From: PRO6 sp035565775
GTDB lineage: Bacteria > Pseudomonadota > Alphaproteobacteria > Rhizobiales > Xanthobacteraceae
Direction of reading: 5' to 3'
Assembly: GCA_035565775.1 (NCBI GenBank)
Contig: DATMRW010000027.1
Location: forward strand, 186,001-250,000
Length of the DNA: 64,000 bases
The notes under the pieces were generated by a model, which was not told where the DNA came from, searched no databases, and saw nothing but the letters and a program-made list of their open reading frames with translations. This document shows, one piece after another, positions 47,341-55,546 of this stretch (position 1 is its first letter; each line of letters begins with the position of its first letter). A program made the translations under genes and the position numbers.

Positions 47341-49200
47341 ATGACGGAAAATCGCAACACTATCCTCGCCATCATTCTGTCAGGACTTGTGCTGCTCGGC
47401 TGGCAGTACTTTTTCAACATTCCGCAGATGGAAAAGCAGCGCGCGGCCGAGCAGGCGGCGAAGCTGCAGCAGAGCCAGCAGGTGCAGCCTGCGCCGGCGG
47501 CCGGCAATGCAGGCACGCCCGCGGGCCAGCCCGGCGCCGCGCCAAGCCTGAATGCGGGCGGCGCTCCCGCCGCGGCTCCGGTGGACCGCTCGGTGGTGGT
47601 CGGCTCGACGCCGCGCATCAAGATCGAGACGCCGCGCGTGTCCGGCAGCATCTCGCTCAAGGGCGCGCGGATCGATGACATCGCCCTCGTCAACTACCGC
47701 GAGACGGTGGACCCGAAGTCGCCGGCGATCGTGCTGTTCTCGCCGTCCGGCACCAAGGACGCCTATTACGCCGAGTTCGGCTGGGTCGCGGGCGCCGGCA
47801 CCTCGGTCAAGGTTCCCGACCAGAACACGGTCTGGCAGCAGCAGGGCACCGGCGCGCTGACGCACACGAGCCCGGTGACGCTGACCTACGACAATGGTGA
47901 GGGGCTGGTCTTCCGCCGCACCATCTCGATCGACGAAAACTTCATGTTCACGCTGAAGGACGACGTCGCCAATTCCGGCAGCGCGCCGGTGACGCTTTAT
48001 CCGTTCGGCCTGATCTCGCGCCACGGCGTGCCGCACACCTCGGGCTACTACATCCTGCACGAGGGCTTTGTCGGCGTGCTCGGCGACGACGGCCTGCAGG
48101 AGCACACCTACAAGAATCTCGACGACAAGAAGGTGATGAACTTCAACGTCACAAACGGCTGGCTCGGCATCACCGACAAGTATTGGGCGTCGGCGCTGGT
48201 GCCCGACACGTCGGCGCATCTGCAGGCGCGCTTCTCGTCGAACCTCGTCGGCACCGCGCGCACCTATCAGGCCGACTATCTGCTCGATCCGCAGACGATC
48301 GCCCCGGGCGCGCAGTCCAGCCTCGAGAGCCGCCTGTTCGCCGGCGCCAAGGAGGCGCGCGTCGTCGGCCTCAACTTCCCGCTGGTCGGCCTCGGCGGCT
48401 ACAACAAGGCGCTCGGCCTCAACCATTTCGATCTGCTGATCGACTGGGGCTGGTTCTACATCTTCACCAAGCCGATGTTCCTGGCGATCGACGGCCTGTT
48501 CCGCCTGTTCGGAAACTTTGGGGTCGCGATCCTGCTGGTGACGGTGCTGGTCAAGGCGATCTTCTTCCCGCTCGCCAACAAGGCCTATGCCTCGATGGCG
48601 AAGATGAAGGCGATCCAGCCGCATCTGACCGCGCTGCGCGAACGCTACCCCGACGACAAGCTGAAGCAGCAGCAGGAGATGATGGAGCTCTACAAGAAGG
48701 AGAAGATCAATCCGGTGGCCGGCTGTCTGCCGATCGTCATCCAGATCCCGGTGTTCTTCGCCCTCTACAAGGTGCTCTTCGTCACCATCGAAATGCGGCA
48801 TGCGCCGTTCTTCGGCTGGATCCACGACCTGTCCGCGCCCGATCCGACCAACCTGTTCAACCTGTTCGGGCTGCTGCCATTCGATCCGAGCCACCTGCCG
48901 GTGTTCGGGCCGTTCCTGGTGCTGGGTATCTGGCCGATCATCATGGGCCTCACGATGTGGGTCCAGATGAAGCTGAACCCGACGCCGCCGGACCCGACGC
49001 AGAAGATGATCTTCGACTGGATGCCGGTGATCTTCACCTTCATGCTGGCGTCCTTCCCGGCGGGTCTCGTGATCTACTGGGCGTGGAACAACCTGCTCTC
49101 GGTGCTGCAGCAGGGCATGATCATGCGCCGCAACGGCGTGAAGATCGAACTGTTCGACAACATCAAGGCGACCTTCCGAGGGTCCAAGAAGGCGACCTGA
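47341..49200 (+). CDS. yidC: Membrane protein insertase YidC
   Basis: Inner-membrane insertase/chaperone of 619 residues, acting with or without SecYEG. An N-terminal helix (TILAIILSGLVLLGWQYFF) is followed by an Ala/Pro/Gln-rich linker, a large periplasmic beta domain (about 100-350) and the conserved five-helix C-terminal core (GWFYIFTKPMFLAIDGLF, GCLPIVIQIPVFFALYKVLF, MIFDWMPVIFTFMLASFPAGLVIYW). Ten bases separate it from rnpA. Confidence 0.97.
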   Translation: MTENRNTILAIILSGLVLLGWQYFFNIPQMEKQRAAEQAAKLQQSQQVQPAPAAGNAGTPAGQPGAAPSLNAGGAPAAAPVDRSVVVGSTPRIKIETPRVSGSISLKGARIDDIALVNYRETVDPKSPAIVLFSPSGTKDAYYAEFGWVAGAGTSVKVPDQNTVWQQQGTGALTHTSPVTLTYDNGEGLVFRRTISIDENFMFTLKDDVANSGSAPVTLYPFGLISRHGVPHTSGYYILHEGFVGVLGDDGLQEHTYKNLDDKKVMNFNVTNGWLGITDKYWASALVPDTSAHLQARFSSNLVGTARTYQADYLLDPQTIAPGAQSSLESRLFAGAKEARVVGLNFPLVGLGGYNKALGLNHFDLLIDWGWFYIFTKPMFLAIDGLFRLFGNFGVAILLVTVLVKAIFFPLANKAYASMAKMKAIQPHLTALRERYPDDKLKQQQEMMELYKKEKINPVAGCLPIVIQIPVFFALYKVLFVTIEMRHAPFFGWIHDLSAPDPTNLFNLFGLLPFDPSHLPVFGPFLVLGIWPIIMGLTMWVQMKLNPTPPDPTQKMIFDWMPVIFTFMLASFPAGLVIYWAWNNLLSVLQQGMIMRRNGVKIELFDNIKATFRGSKKAT

Positions 49201-49223
49201 CGAAACCACGGGTTCGACCCATC

Positions 49224-49247
49224 ACCGGCTCCCTCGCGGAGCCGGTT
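49224..49247 (+). terminator. Stem-loop after yidC
   Basis: Nine-bp stem ACCGGCTCC / GGAGCCGGT with a 5-nt loop, 23 bp after yidC. There is no real T-run, so termination is doubtful. Confidence 0.4.
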
Positions 49248-49302
49248 TGCTATGAGGCCCAGCGTTTGCCAAAACGGGCGGGCAGTGACGGAGACCGATA
49301 CG

Positions 49303-49974
49303 ATGACAGCGCAAGACGCAGACACCGCGCAGGATCAGGCCCTGATCGAGCATGGCCGAAAGCTGTTCGCGGGCGACTGGCAGTTCATCTGGGCGTCGCC
49401 GTCGATCGAGATGCTGCCGCCGATGGAAGGCGTCGAGGTCGCGTTCGCCGGCCGCTCCAATGTCGGCAAGTCGAGCATCATCAATGCCCTGACCAACCGC
49501 AACGCGCTGGCGCGGACCTCGCACACGCCGGGCCGCACCCAGGAATTGATCTTTTTCGACGGGCCGAAGGATGGCGGCCTACGCCTCGTCGATATGCCGG
49601 GCTACGGCTATGCGCAGGCATCGAAGACCAAGGTGCTGGCCTGGACCAAGCTGATCCACGCCTTCCTGCAGGGCCGCGCGTCGCTGGCCCGCGTCTACGT
49701 GCTGATCGATTCACGGCACGGCCTCAAGGAGATCGATCTTGAGGTGATGAAGACGCTGGATCGCGCCGCCGTCAGCTATCAGATCGTGCTGACCAAGCTC
49801 GACCAGCTCAAGCGCGGCGAGATCGAGCAGCGCATCGCCGCGATCAAGGCGGAACTCACGAAGCATCCGGCCGCCTACCCGGAAGTGATCGCGACCTCCT
49901 CGCGCACCGGCGCGGGCATGCCCGAATTGCGGGCGGCGATGGTCAAGGTGCTGAAGGAGCGCGGCGCGGCATGA
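49303..49974 (+). CDS. engB: Ribosome biogenesis GTP-binding protein YihA/EngB
   Basis: Small GTPase needed for 50S subunit assembly and, in many bacteria, for division. The G motifs are visible: G1 in AGRSNVGKSSIINAL, G2 around TSHTPGRTQ, G3 in VDMPGYGYA and G4 in LTKLDQLK. Length is 223 residues from the ATG at 49303, which has GGAG upstream; in-frame starts at 49252 or 49285 are possible. The DUF423 gene overlaps its stop by 4 bp. Confidence 0.94.
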   Translation: MTAQDADTAQDQALIEHGRKLFAGDWQFIWASPSIEMLPPMEGVEVAFAGRSNVGKSSIINALTNRNALARTSHTPGRTQELIFFDGPKDGGLRLVDMPGYGYAQASKTKVLAWTKLIHAFLQGRASLARVYVLIDSRHGLKEIDLEVMKTLDRAAVSYQIVLTKLDQLKRGEIEQRIAAIKAELTKHPAAYPEVIATSSRTGAGMPELRAAMVKVLKERGAA

Positions 49975-50378
49975 CGTCACCGGATTCGTCTTCATCCAAC
50001 GGCACCGGGCACGGCGCGGTGCGCGCGATGGTCGCGTTTGCGGGGCTGATGGGCGCGGCCGGCGTGGCGCTCGCCGCGGCATCGGCGCACCTGCCCGATG
50101 CGAGCCGGCTCGCCGCCGCATCCTCGATGCTGCTGTTTCATGCCAGTGCCGCGATCGGCGCGGCGCTGCTCGCCGAGCGCGGCATCGTCCGCCGTCTGCC
50201 CGGTCTGCTCGCCGGTTTCGGGTTCATTCTCGGCACCGGGCTGTTTGCAGGCGACCTTTCGCTGCGGCAGTTCGAGGGCACGATCCTGTTCCCGCGCGCC
50301 GCGCCGCTCGGCGGAACGCTCACCATGCTGAGCTGGCTCGTGCTCGCGCTCGCCGCCCTGTGGCCGCGCCGCCGATAA
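49971..50378 (+). CDS. DUF423-family small membrane protein
   Basis: Small protein of 135 residues with four hydrophobic helices (around MVAFAGLMGAAGVALAAASAH, MLLFHASAAIGAALLA, GLLAGFGFILGTGLFAGDL and LTMLSWLVLALAALW), matching the DUF423/YgdD pattern. Function unknown. It starts inside the engB stop (ATGA), implying co-translation. Confidence 0.8.
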   Translation: MTSPDSSSSNGTGHGAVRAMVAFAGLMGAAGVALAAASAHLPDASRLAAASSMLLFHASAAIGAALLAERGIVRRLPGLLAGFGFILGTGLFAGDLSLRQFEGTILFPRAAPLGGTLTMLSWLVLALAALWPRRR

Positions 50379-50470
50379 CGCGCATTTGCCGGCCGCAACG
50401 CTTTGCGGATCAGTCCCGAAGTGATAGCGGTGGAGCCCAGACTTGGCCCTTCCACGTTGAGATTTGCCCG

Positions 50471-51367
50471 ATGGTTGATTCCGCCGACATCACGCCCGAC
50501 GACCAGGCCCGGATTCTCTCCGAGGCGCTGCCGCACATGCAAAAATACGACGATGAAACCATCGTCATCAAATATGGCGGCCACGCCATGGGCGCAGAGC
50601 AGCTCGCCCGCGATTTCGCCCGCGACATCGTGCTTCTGGAGCAGACCGCAATCAATCCGGTGGTGGTCCACGGCGGCGGGCCGCAGATCGCCACCATGCT
50701 GCAGCGCCTCGGCATCAAGTCGGAATTCGCCGGCGGCCTGCGCATCACCGATGCCGCGACGATCGAGATCGTCGAGATGGTGCTGGCCGGATCGATCAAC
50801 AAGCAACTCGTCGGCTACATCAACGAGGCGGGCGGCAAGGCCGTCGGCCTGTGCGGCAAGGACGGCAACATGGTCACCGCCAGCAAGGCGACGCGCACCA
50901 TGGTCGATCCGGGCTCCAACATCGAAAAGTTCATCGACCTCGGCTTCGTCGGCGAGCCGGAACGGGTCGACCTCACCCTGCTCAACCAGCTCATCGGCCA
51001 TGACCTGATCCCGGTGCTGGCACCGCTGGCGACCTCGCGGAACGGCCAGACCTTCAACGTCAATGCCGACACCTTTGCCGGGGCGGTCGCCGGCGCGCTG
51101 AAGGCCAAGCGCCTGCTGCTGCTGACCGACGTGCCGGGCGTGCTCGACAAGTCGAAGAAGCTGATCCCCGACCTGTCGGTGAAGGATGCGCGCAAGCTGA
51201 TCGCCGACGGCACGATCTCCGGCGGCATGATCCCCAAGGTGGAAACCTGCATCTACGCGCTCGAAGCCGGCGTCGAAGGCGTGGTCATCCTCGATGGCAA
51301 GACGCCGCACGCCGTGCTGCTGGAACTGTTCACCAACCAGGGCACCGGCACGCTGGTCCACAAATGA
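50471..51367 (+). CDS. argB: Acetylglutamate kinase
   Basis: N-acetylglutamate kinase, the second step of arginine synthesis, 298 residues from the ATG at 50471 (MVDSADITPDDQARILSEAL). The amino-acid kinase motifs IVIKYGGHAMG and VVVHGGGPQI are present, as is the C-terminal GTISGGMIPKVE. An open frame further upstream is not conserved. It overlaps the downstream DUF1036 gene by 4 bp. Confidence 0.97.
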   Translation: MVDSADITPDDQARILSEALPHMQKYDDETIVIKYGGHAMGAEQLARDFARDIVLLEQTAINPVVVHGGGPQIATMLQRLGIKSEFAGGLRITDAATIEIVEMVLAGSINKQLVGYINEAGGKAVGLCGKDGNMVTASKATRTMVDPGSNIEKFIDLGFVGEPERVDLTLLNQLIGHDLIPVLAPLATSRNGQTFNVNADTFAGAVAGALKAKRLLLLTDVPGVLDKSKKLIPDLSVKDARKLIADGTISGGMIPKVETCIYALEAGVEGVVILDGKTPHAVLLELFTNQGTGTLVHK

Positions 51368-52368
51368 TGCCGCTGCGACGGCTCCGCGCCGCCGCTACTG
51401 CGGCGCTCGCCGCAATTGTTGCCGCTCTGGCGGGCACGCCGGCGCGGGCCGACGTCAAGCTCTGCAACCGCATGAGCTATGTCGTGGATGTCGCGATCGG
51501 CCTCGACGATCGCGGCACCACAGCGACCTCGGGTTGGTTCCGGCTCGATCCGGCGCAGTGCCGCATCGCGCTGCAGGGCGACGTGTCGGGCAAGGTGCTG
51601 CTGCACGCCCGCACGCTGCCGGTCTACGGCGCGCAGCCGGCGCAGGCCGGCACCGAGCGGCTGTGCATCACCAGCGACAATTTTACGATTGCCGCCGCGC
51701 GCCAGTGCCGCGGCGCGCAGACGCTCGCGCCCTTCACCGAGATCCGCCCGTCGCAGGCCGAGGATGGCATGCAGGTCGCCTATCTCGCCGAGGACAGCGA
51801 GTATGACGACGAACAGGCGCGCCTTGCGGGCATTCAGCGTCTCCTCGTGATCGCCGGCTATGATGCCGCGCCGATCGACGGCGTCGACGGGCCGAAGACC
51901 CAGGGGGCGCTGTCGGCTTTCCTGCGCGCGCACAATCTCAGCGCCGAGAGCGTCGCGGGGCCGGACTTTTTCGCCACCATGCTCAAGGCCGTGCAGTCGC
52001 CTTCGATCAACGGCTTCGCCTGGTGCAACGACACGCCCTACAAGGTGATGGCCGCGATCGCGACCGATGACGGCAAGACCATCACCAGCCGCGGCTGGTA
52101 TGGCGTCGCCGCCGGAACCTGCCTGCATCCCGACATTTCCGGGCAGCCTCGGCGGATCTTCTCCTTCGCCGAAGCGGTTGATGCCGGCGGCCAGGCGATG
52201 GCGGTCGGCGGCAAGCCGTTGAGCTGGGGCGGCCCGATGCGGCTCTGCACGCGCGAGGCCAAGTTTGAGATCACCGAGCATGACGACTGCGCCGCGCGCG
52301 GCCTCACCGGGGCCGGGTTCGCGCAGGTCGGCGCCGGCGGCAAGACCCTTCGCTTCGCGCTGCCGTGA
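51364..52368 (+). CDS. Exported protein with two DUF1036 domains flanking a peptidoglycan-binding-like domain
   Basis: Exported protein of 334 residues. A signal peptide (AAATAALAAIVAALAGTPARA) is followed by a DUF1036 domain (VKLCNRMSYVVDVAIGLDDRG, GWFRLDPAQCRIAL), a central stretch like PG_binding_1 (IQRLLVIAGYDAAPIDGVDG), and a second, more diverged DUF1036-like domain (FAWCNDTPYKVMAAIATDD, RGWYGVAAGTCLHPDIS). The function of DUF1036 is unknown. Several conserved cysteines suggest disulfides in the periplasm. Translationally coupled to argB by a 4-bp overlap. Confidence 0.83.
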   Translation: MMPLRRLRAAATAALAAIVAALAGTPARADVKLCNRMSYVVDVAIGLDDRGTTATSGWFRLDPAQCRIALQGDVSGKVLLHARTLPVYGAQPAQAGTERLCITSDNFTIAAARQCRGAQTLAPFTEIRPSQAEDGMQVAYLAEDSEYDDEQARLAGIQRLLVIAGYDAAPIDGVDGPKTQGALSAFLRAHNLSAESVAGPDFFATMLKAVQSPSINGFAWCNDTPYKVMAAIATDDGKTITSRGWYGVAAGTCLHPDISGQPRRIFSFAEAVDAGGQAMAVGGKPLSWGGPMRLCTREAKFEITEHDDCAARGLTGAGFAQVGAGGKTLRFALP

Positions 52369-52460
52369 CCGGCGGCCGCCTGCCGCGTCACGCTCACTCT
52401 GAAACGGCGCGCTGCGCCTTCCATCGGCCCTTTGCGCCGCCAGAATGGTAAGATGTTGTC

Positions 52461-53165
52461 ATGATAGTTTTGAGCAATCCAAAGGCCTCGCGGCCGTTCC
52501 ACCGGGTCGAGACCTGGGTGTTCGATCTCGACAACACGCTCTATCCGCATCACGTCAACCTGTGGCAGCAGGTCGATGCCCGGATCCGCGATTTCGTCGC
52601 CGACCTTCTCAAGATCTCGAAGGACGACGCCTTCCGCCTGCAGAAAGATTTTTACAAGCGCTACGGCACCACGATGCGCGGCCTGATGACTGAATACGGC
52701 ATCAGCGCCGATGACTTCCTCGCCTATGTCCACGAGATCGACCATTCGCCGCTGGAGCCGAACCCGGCGCTCGGCGCCGCGCTCGAAAAGCTTCCCGGCC
52801 GCAAGCTGGTGTTCACCAACGGCTCGACCGGCCATGCCGGCAACGTGCTGGAGCGGCTCGGCATCGCCGGGCATTTCGAGGACGTGTTCGACATCAAGGC
52901 GGCCGAGTTCGAGCCGAAACCCTCGCCGCTGACCTATCAGCGGTTTCTGGCGCGCCACGGGGTCGATCCCATGCGCTCGGCGATGTTCGAGGATCTCGCG
53001 CGCAATCTCGTGGTGCCGCACGAGCTTGGCATGACCACGGTGCTCGTCGTGCCGGATGGGGCGGCAACGGTTGTGCGCGAAGACTGGGAGCTGGAAGGGC
53101 GCGATGCCGCCCATGTCGATCACGTCACCGACGATCTCGGCGCGTTCCTCCAGCGCCTGCCGTAG
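52461..53165 (+). CDS. HAD-family pyrimidine 5'-nucleotidase-like phosphatase
   Basis: HAD hydrolase of 234 residues, similar to the Sdt1/pyrimidine 5'-nucleotidase group. Motif I is VFDLDNTLYP with the two catalytic Asp, motif II FTNGST, motif III the Lys in AAEFEPKPSP, and motif IV the acidic pair in MFEDLARN. It likely dephosphorylates nucleotides or a small phosphoester. The gene between argB and dapD is a regular neighbour in Bradyrhizobium relatives. Confidence 0.85.
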   Translation: MIVLSNPKASRPFHRVETWVFDLDNTLYPHHVNLWQQVDARIRDFVADLLKISKDDAFRLQKDFYKRYGTTMRGLMTEYGISADDFLAYVHEIDHSPLEPNPALGAALEKLPGRKLVFTNGSTGHAGNVLERLGIAGHFEDVFDIKAAEFEPKPSPLTYQRFLARHGVDPMRSAMFEDLARNLVVPHELGMTTVLVVPDGAATVVREDWELEGRDAAHVDHVTDDLGAFLQRLP

Positions 53166-53270
53166 CGTCTTCCGCGCGCGGCAATCGGCCGTTCTGCTTG
53201 ACTCCGAACCCCTGAATTTGGAAAAAAGCGTCCCCGTTCTGGCTCACTCCGTTCTTTCAAGGGAACCACC

Positions 53271-54116
53271 ATGTCGATTGCGGCGCTCGAGACCACCATC
53301 AACGCCGCCTTCGAGGCCCGCGAAAATGTCCATCCCGGCACCAGAGGCGAGATCCGCGATGCGGTGACGCAGGCGCTCGACCTGCTCGACCGCGGCGAGG
53401 TCCGGGTCGCCAGCCGCGACGCCGACGGCAAGTGGCAGGTTCACCAGTGGCTGAAGAAGGCCGTGCTCCTGTCCTTCCGCCTCAACGACATGGCGCTGAT
53501 CAGCGGCGGGCCGGGCAAGGCCAACTGGTGGGACAAGGTGCCGTCGAAATTCGAGGGCTGGAGCGAGGAGCAGTTTCGCGCCGCCGGTTTCCGCGCCGTG
53601 CCGGGCGCGGTGGTGCGCCGCTCGGCCTTCATCGGCAAGAACGTCGTGCTGATGCCGTCCTTCGTCAATCTCGGCGCGTTCGTCGACACCGGCACGATGG
53701 TCGACACCTGGGCGACGGTCGGCTCCTGCGCGCAGATCGGCAAGAACGTCCATATCTCCGGCGGCGTCGGCATCGGCGGCGTGCTGGAGCCGCTGCAGGC
53801 CGGGCCGGTCATCATCGAGGACGACTGCTTCATCGGCGCGCGCTCGGAAGTCGCCGAGGGCGTCGTCGTCCGTCAGGGCGCGGTGCTGGCGATGGGCGTG
53901 TTCCTCGGCGCATCGACCAAGATCGTCGACCGCGCCACCGGCGAAACCTTCATCGGCGAAGTGCCGCCCTATTCGGTGGTGGTGCCGGGCGCGTTGCCGG
54001 GCAAGCCGCTCGCCGATGGCGCGGCCGGCCCCTCGACCGCCTGCGCCGTGATCGTCAAGCGCGTCGATGAGCGCACCCGCTCCAAGACCAGCATCAACGA
54101 ACTTTTGCGCGACTGA
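53271..54116 (+). CDS. dapD: Tetrahydrodipicolinate N-succinyltransferase
   Basis: 2,3,4,5-tetrahydropyridine-2,6-dicarboxylate N-succinyltransferase in the succinylase route to meso-diaminopimelate and lysine. The left-handed beta-helix hexapeptide repeats are visible in the middle (VNLGAFVDTGTMVDTWATVG, GKNVHISGGVGIGGVLEP, GARSEVAEGVVVRQGAVLAM). Length is 281 residues. GGGA precedes the ATG. It ends at a bidirectional terminator opposite boxA. Confidence 0.97.
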   Translation: MSIAALETTINAAFEARENVHPGTRGEIRDAVTQALDLLDRGEVRVASRDADGKWQVHQWLKKAVLLSFRLNDMALISGGPGKANWWDKVPSKFEGWSEEQFRAAGFRAVPGAVVRRSAFIGKNVVLMPSFVNLGAFVDTGTMVDTWATVGSCAQIGKNVHISGGVGIGGVLEPLQAGPVIIEDDCFIGARSEVAEGVVVRQGAVLAMGVFLGASTKIVDRATGETFIGEVPPYSVVVPGALPGKPLADGAAGPSTACAVIVKRVDERTRSKTSINELLRD

Positions 54117-54141
54117 TTTTTTTGCGCGCGCCCGTCCGATA

Positions 54142-54172
54142 AAAAATGCCCGGCTTGCTGCCGGGCATTTTT
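54142..54172. terminator. Bidirectional terminator between dapD and boxA
   Basis: Perfect 13-bp inverted repeat AAAAATGCCCGGC / GCCGGGCATTTTT with a 5-nt loop; it gives T-runs on both strands for the convergent dapD and boxA transcripts. Confidence 0.92.
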
Positions 54173-54199
54173 GTTTTCACGCGCCTGTTCGATGAGACG

Positions 54200-55405
54200 C
54201 TAATAGGTCTCGACGTGGTAGCGGCCGCCCTCGCGCATCACCGATTTCGTCTGCGCCCAATCGACATTGGCGAGGCGGCAGATATCGGCGAAGGCTTCGT
54301 CGACGCCGCTCTCCATGCCCTTGAGGCCGCAGATGTAGACATGCGTGTTGCCGTCGCCGAGCATCGTCACCACCTGCGCGGCTTCGGAGCGGATGCGGTC
54401 CTGCACATAGGTGCGTGGCTCGCCCGGCACGCGCGAGAAGCACAGATACTTGCCGAGCAGCCGGTCCGGCACCTTTTGCAGCGGGCCGAAGTAAGGGAGC
54501 TCCTGCGGGCGGCGCGCGCCGAAGAACAGCAGCATCCGCCCCGGCGCTTCCGGCATCGCGCGGCGGCGGCGCTCGGTGAAGGCGCGGAACGGCGCCGAGC
54601 CCGTGCCGGTGCAGATCATCACGATGTTGGCGGCGGGATCGTTCGGCAAAAGGAAGGTCGCGCCGAACGGGCCGGTGACTTCGACCTTGGCGCCGCGCGG
54701 CAGGTCGCACAGATAGTTTGAGCAGACGCCGCTGCCCTCGCGCTTCACGGTGAGGGCGAGGTTGTTGGTGTTCGGCCGCTCGCCGTCGCGGGAGCTGGCG
54801 ATCGAATAGAGCCGCACGCGATGCGGCACGCCGTTTTCATCGACGCCCGGCGGCACGATGCCGATGCTCTGGCCCTCAAGAACCGGGAAGGCGTGGTCGC
54901 CGAAATCCAGAATGATGTGGCGCACATCGTTCTCGGCATCGGCCTCGGTCAGGCGAAAGTTGCCGGTGACGGTGGCGACCGCCGGCTTGCCGCGATTGTA
55001 GAGATTGACGGTGGCCTTGCTGGCGGAATGCGGCGCGACCGCCTTGCCGCCGAGCCCCTTGCGCGCTTCCGTAAGCAGCGCGCCGACTTCGTCCTCCAGC
55101 GCCTCGATGGCCTCGGAGGCATCGCCGCCCGCGATCTCTTCCTGTGGCGGCAGCTCGTCCCATGAAAACTGCTCGTCGATGGAATAGGGCGTCGTCACCA
55201 CGCGCCAGTTGTCGATCGCCCCGGTCGGGCAGGGCGCGATGCAGTCCATGCAATAGTTGCAGACATCGGCCTTCACCACATAGTTGTTGTCGTCATGGGT
55301 GATGGCGTCGATCGGGCAGGTCTCTTCGCAGGTGTTGCAGCGAATGCAGATCTCCGGATCGATCAGGTGCTGCTTCTTGAGGGACGTCGCTTGCAGTGCT
55401 GTCAT
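54200..55405 (-). CDS. boxA: Benzoyl-CoA 2,3-epoxidase, reductase subunit BoxA
   Basis: NADPH-dependent reductase that feeds electrons to BoxB. The N-terminus has two 4Fe-4S clusters (CIRCNTCEETCP and CNYCMDCIAPCP). A long linker leads to a ferredoxin-NADP reductase-type FAD/NADPH domain (VRLYSIASSRDG, VCSNYLCDLPRG, MICTGTGSAPFRAF, and the C-terminal MREGGRYHVETY). It is 401 residues from the ATG at 55405, which gives the conserved MTALQATSLKKQHLIDPE. It is last in the box operon, after boxB. Confidence 0.95.
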   Translation of the reverse strand: MTALQATSLKKQHLIDPEICIRCNTCEETCPIDAITHDDNNYVVKADVCNYCMDCIAPCPTGAIDNWRVVTTPYSIDEQFSWDELPPQEEIAGGDASEAIEALEDEVGALLTEARKGLGGKAVAPHSASKATVNLYNRGKPAVATVTGNFRLTEADAENDVRHIILDFGDHAFPVLEGQSIGIVPPGVDENGVPHRVRLYSIASSRDGERPNTNNLALTVKREGSGVCSNYLCDLPRGAKVEVTGPFGATFLLPNDPAANIVMICTGTGSAPFRAFTERRRRAMPEAPGRMLLFFGARRPQELPYFGPLQKVPDRLLGKYLCFSRVPGEPRTYVQDRIRSEAAQVVTMLGDGNTHVYICGLKGMESGVDEAFADICRLANVDWAQTKSVMREGGRYHVETY

Positions 55406-55508
55406 GTGGTCCGCTCCGTGGAGCATCCTTGGAAGCATGTTTGCGTCATGGCGAGGTCCGTTCTGGCCATGCACGTCCTGACCCATGCGGATCAGGAAGA
55501 GGAAAGAT

Positions 55509-55531
55509 GCCCGGCGCGCGGCCGGGCATGA
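55509..55531 (-). other. Hairpin between boxB and boxA
   Basis: Nine-bp stem ATGCCCGGC / GCCGGGCAT with a 5-nt loop. It has the same core as the dapD/boxA terminator but without T-runs, so partial termination or mRNA processing between boxB and boxA is plausible. Confidence 0.55.
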
Positions 55532-55546
55532 TCCGCCGAGGCGGCC

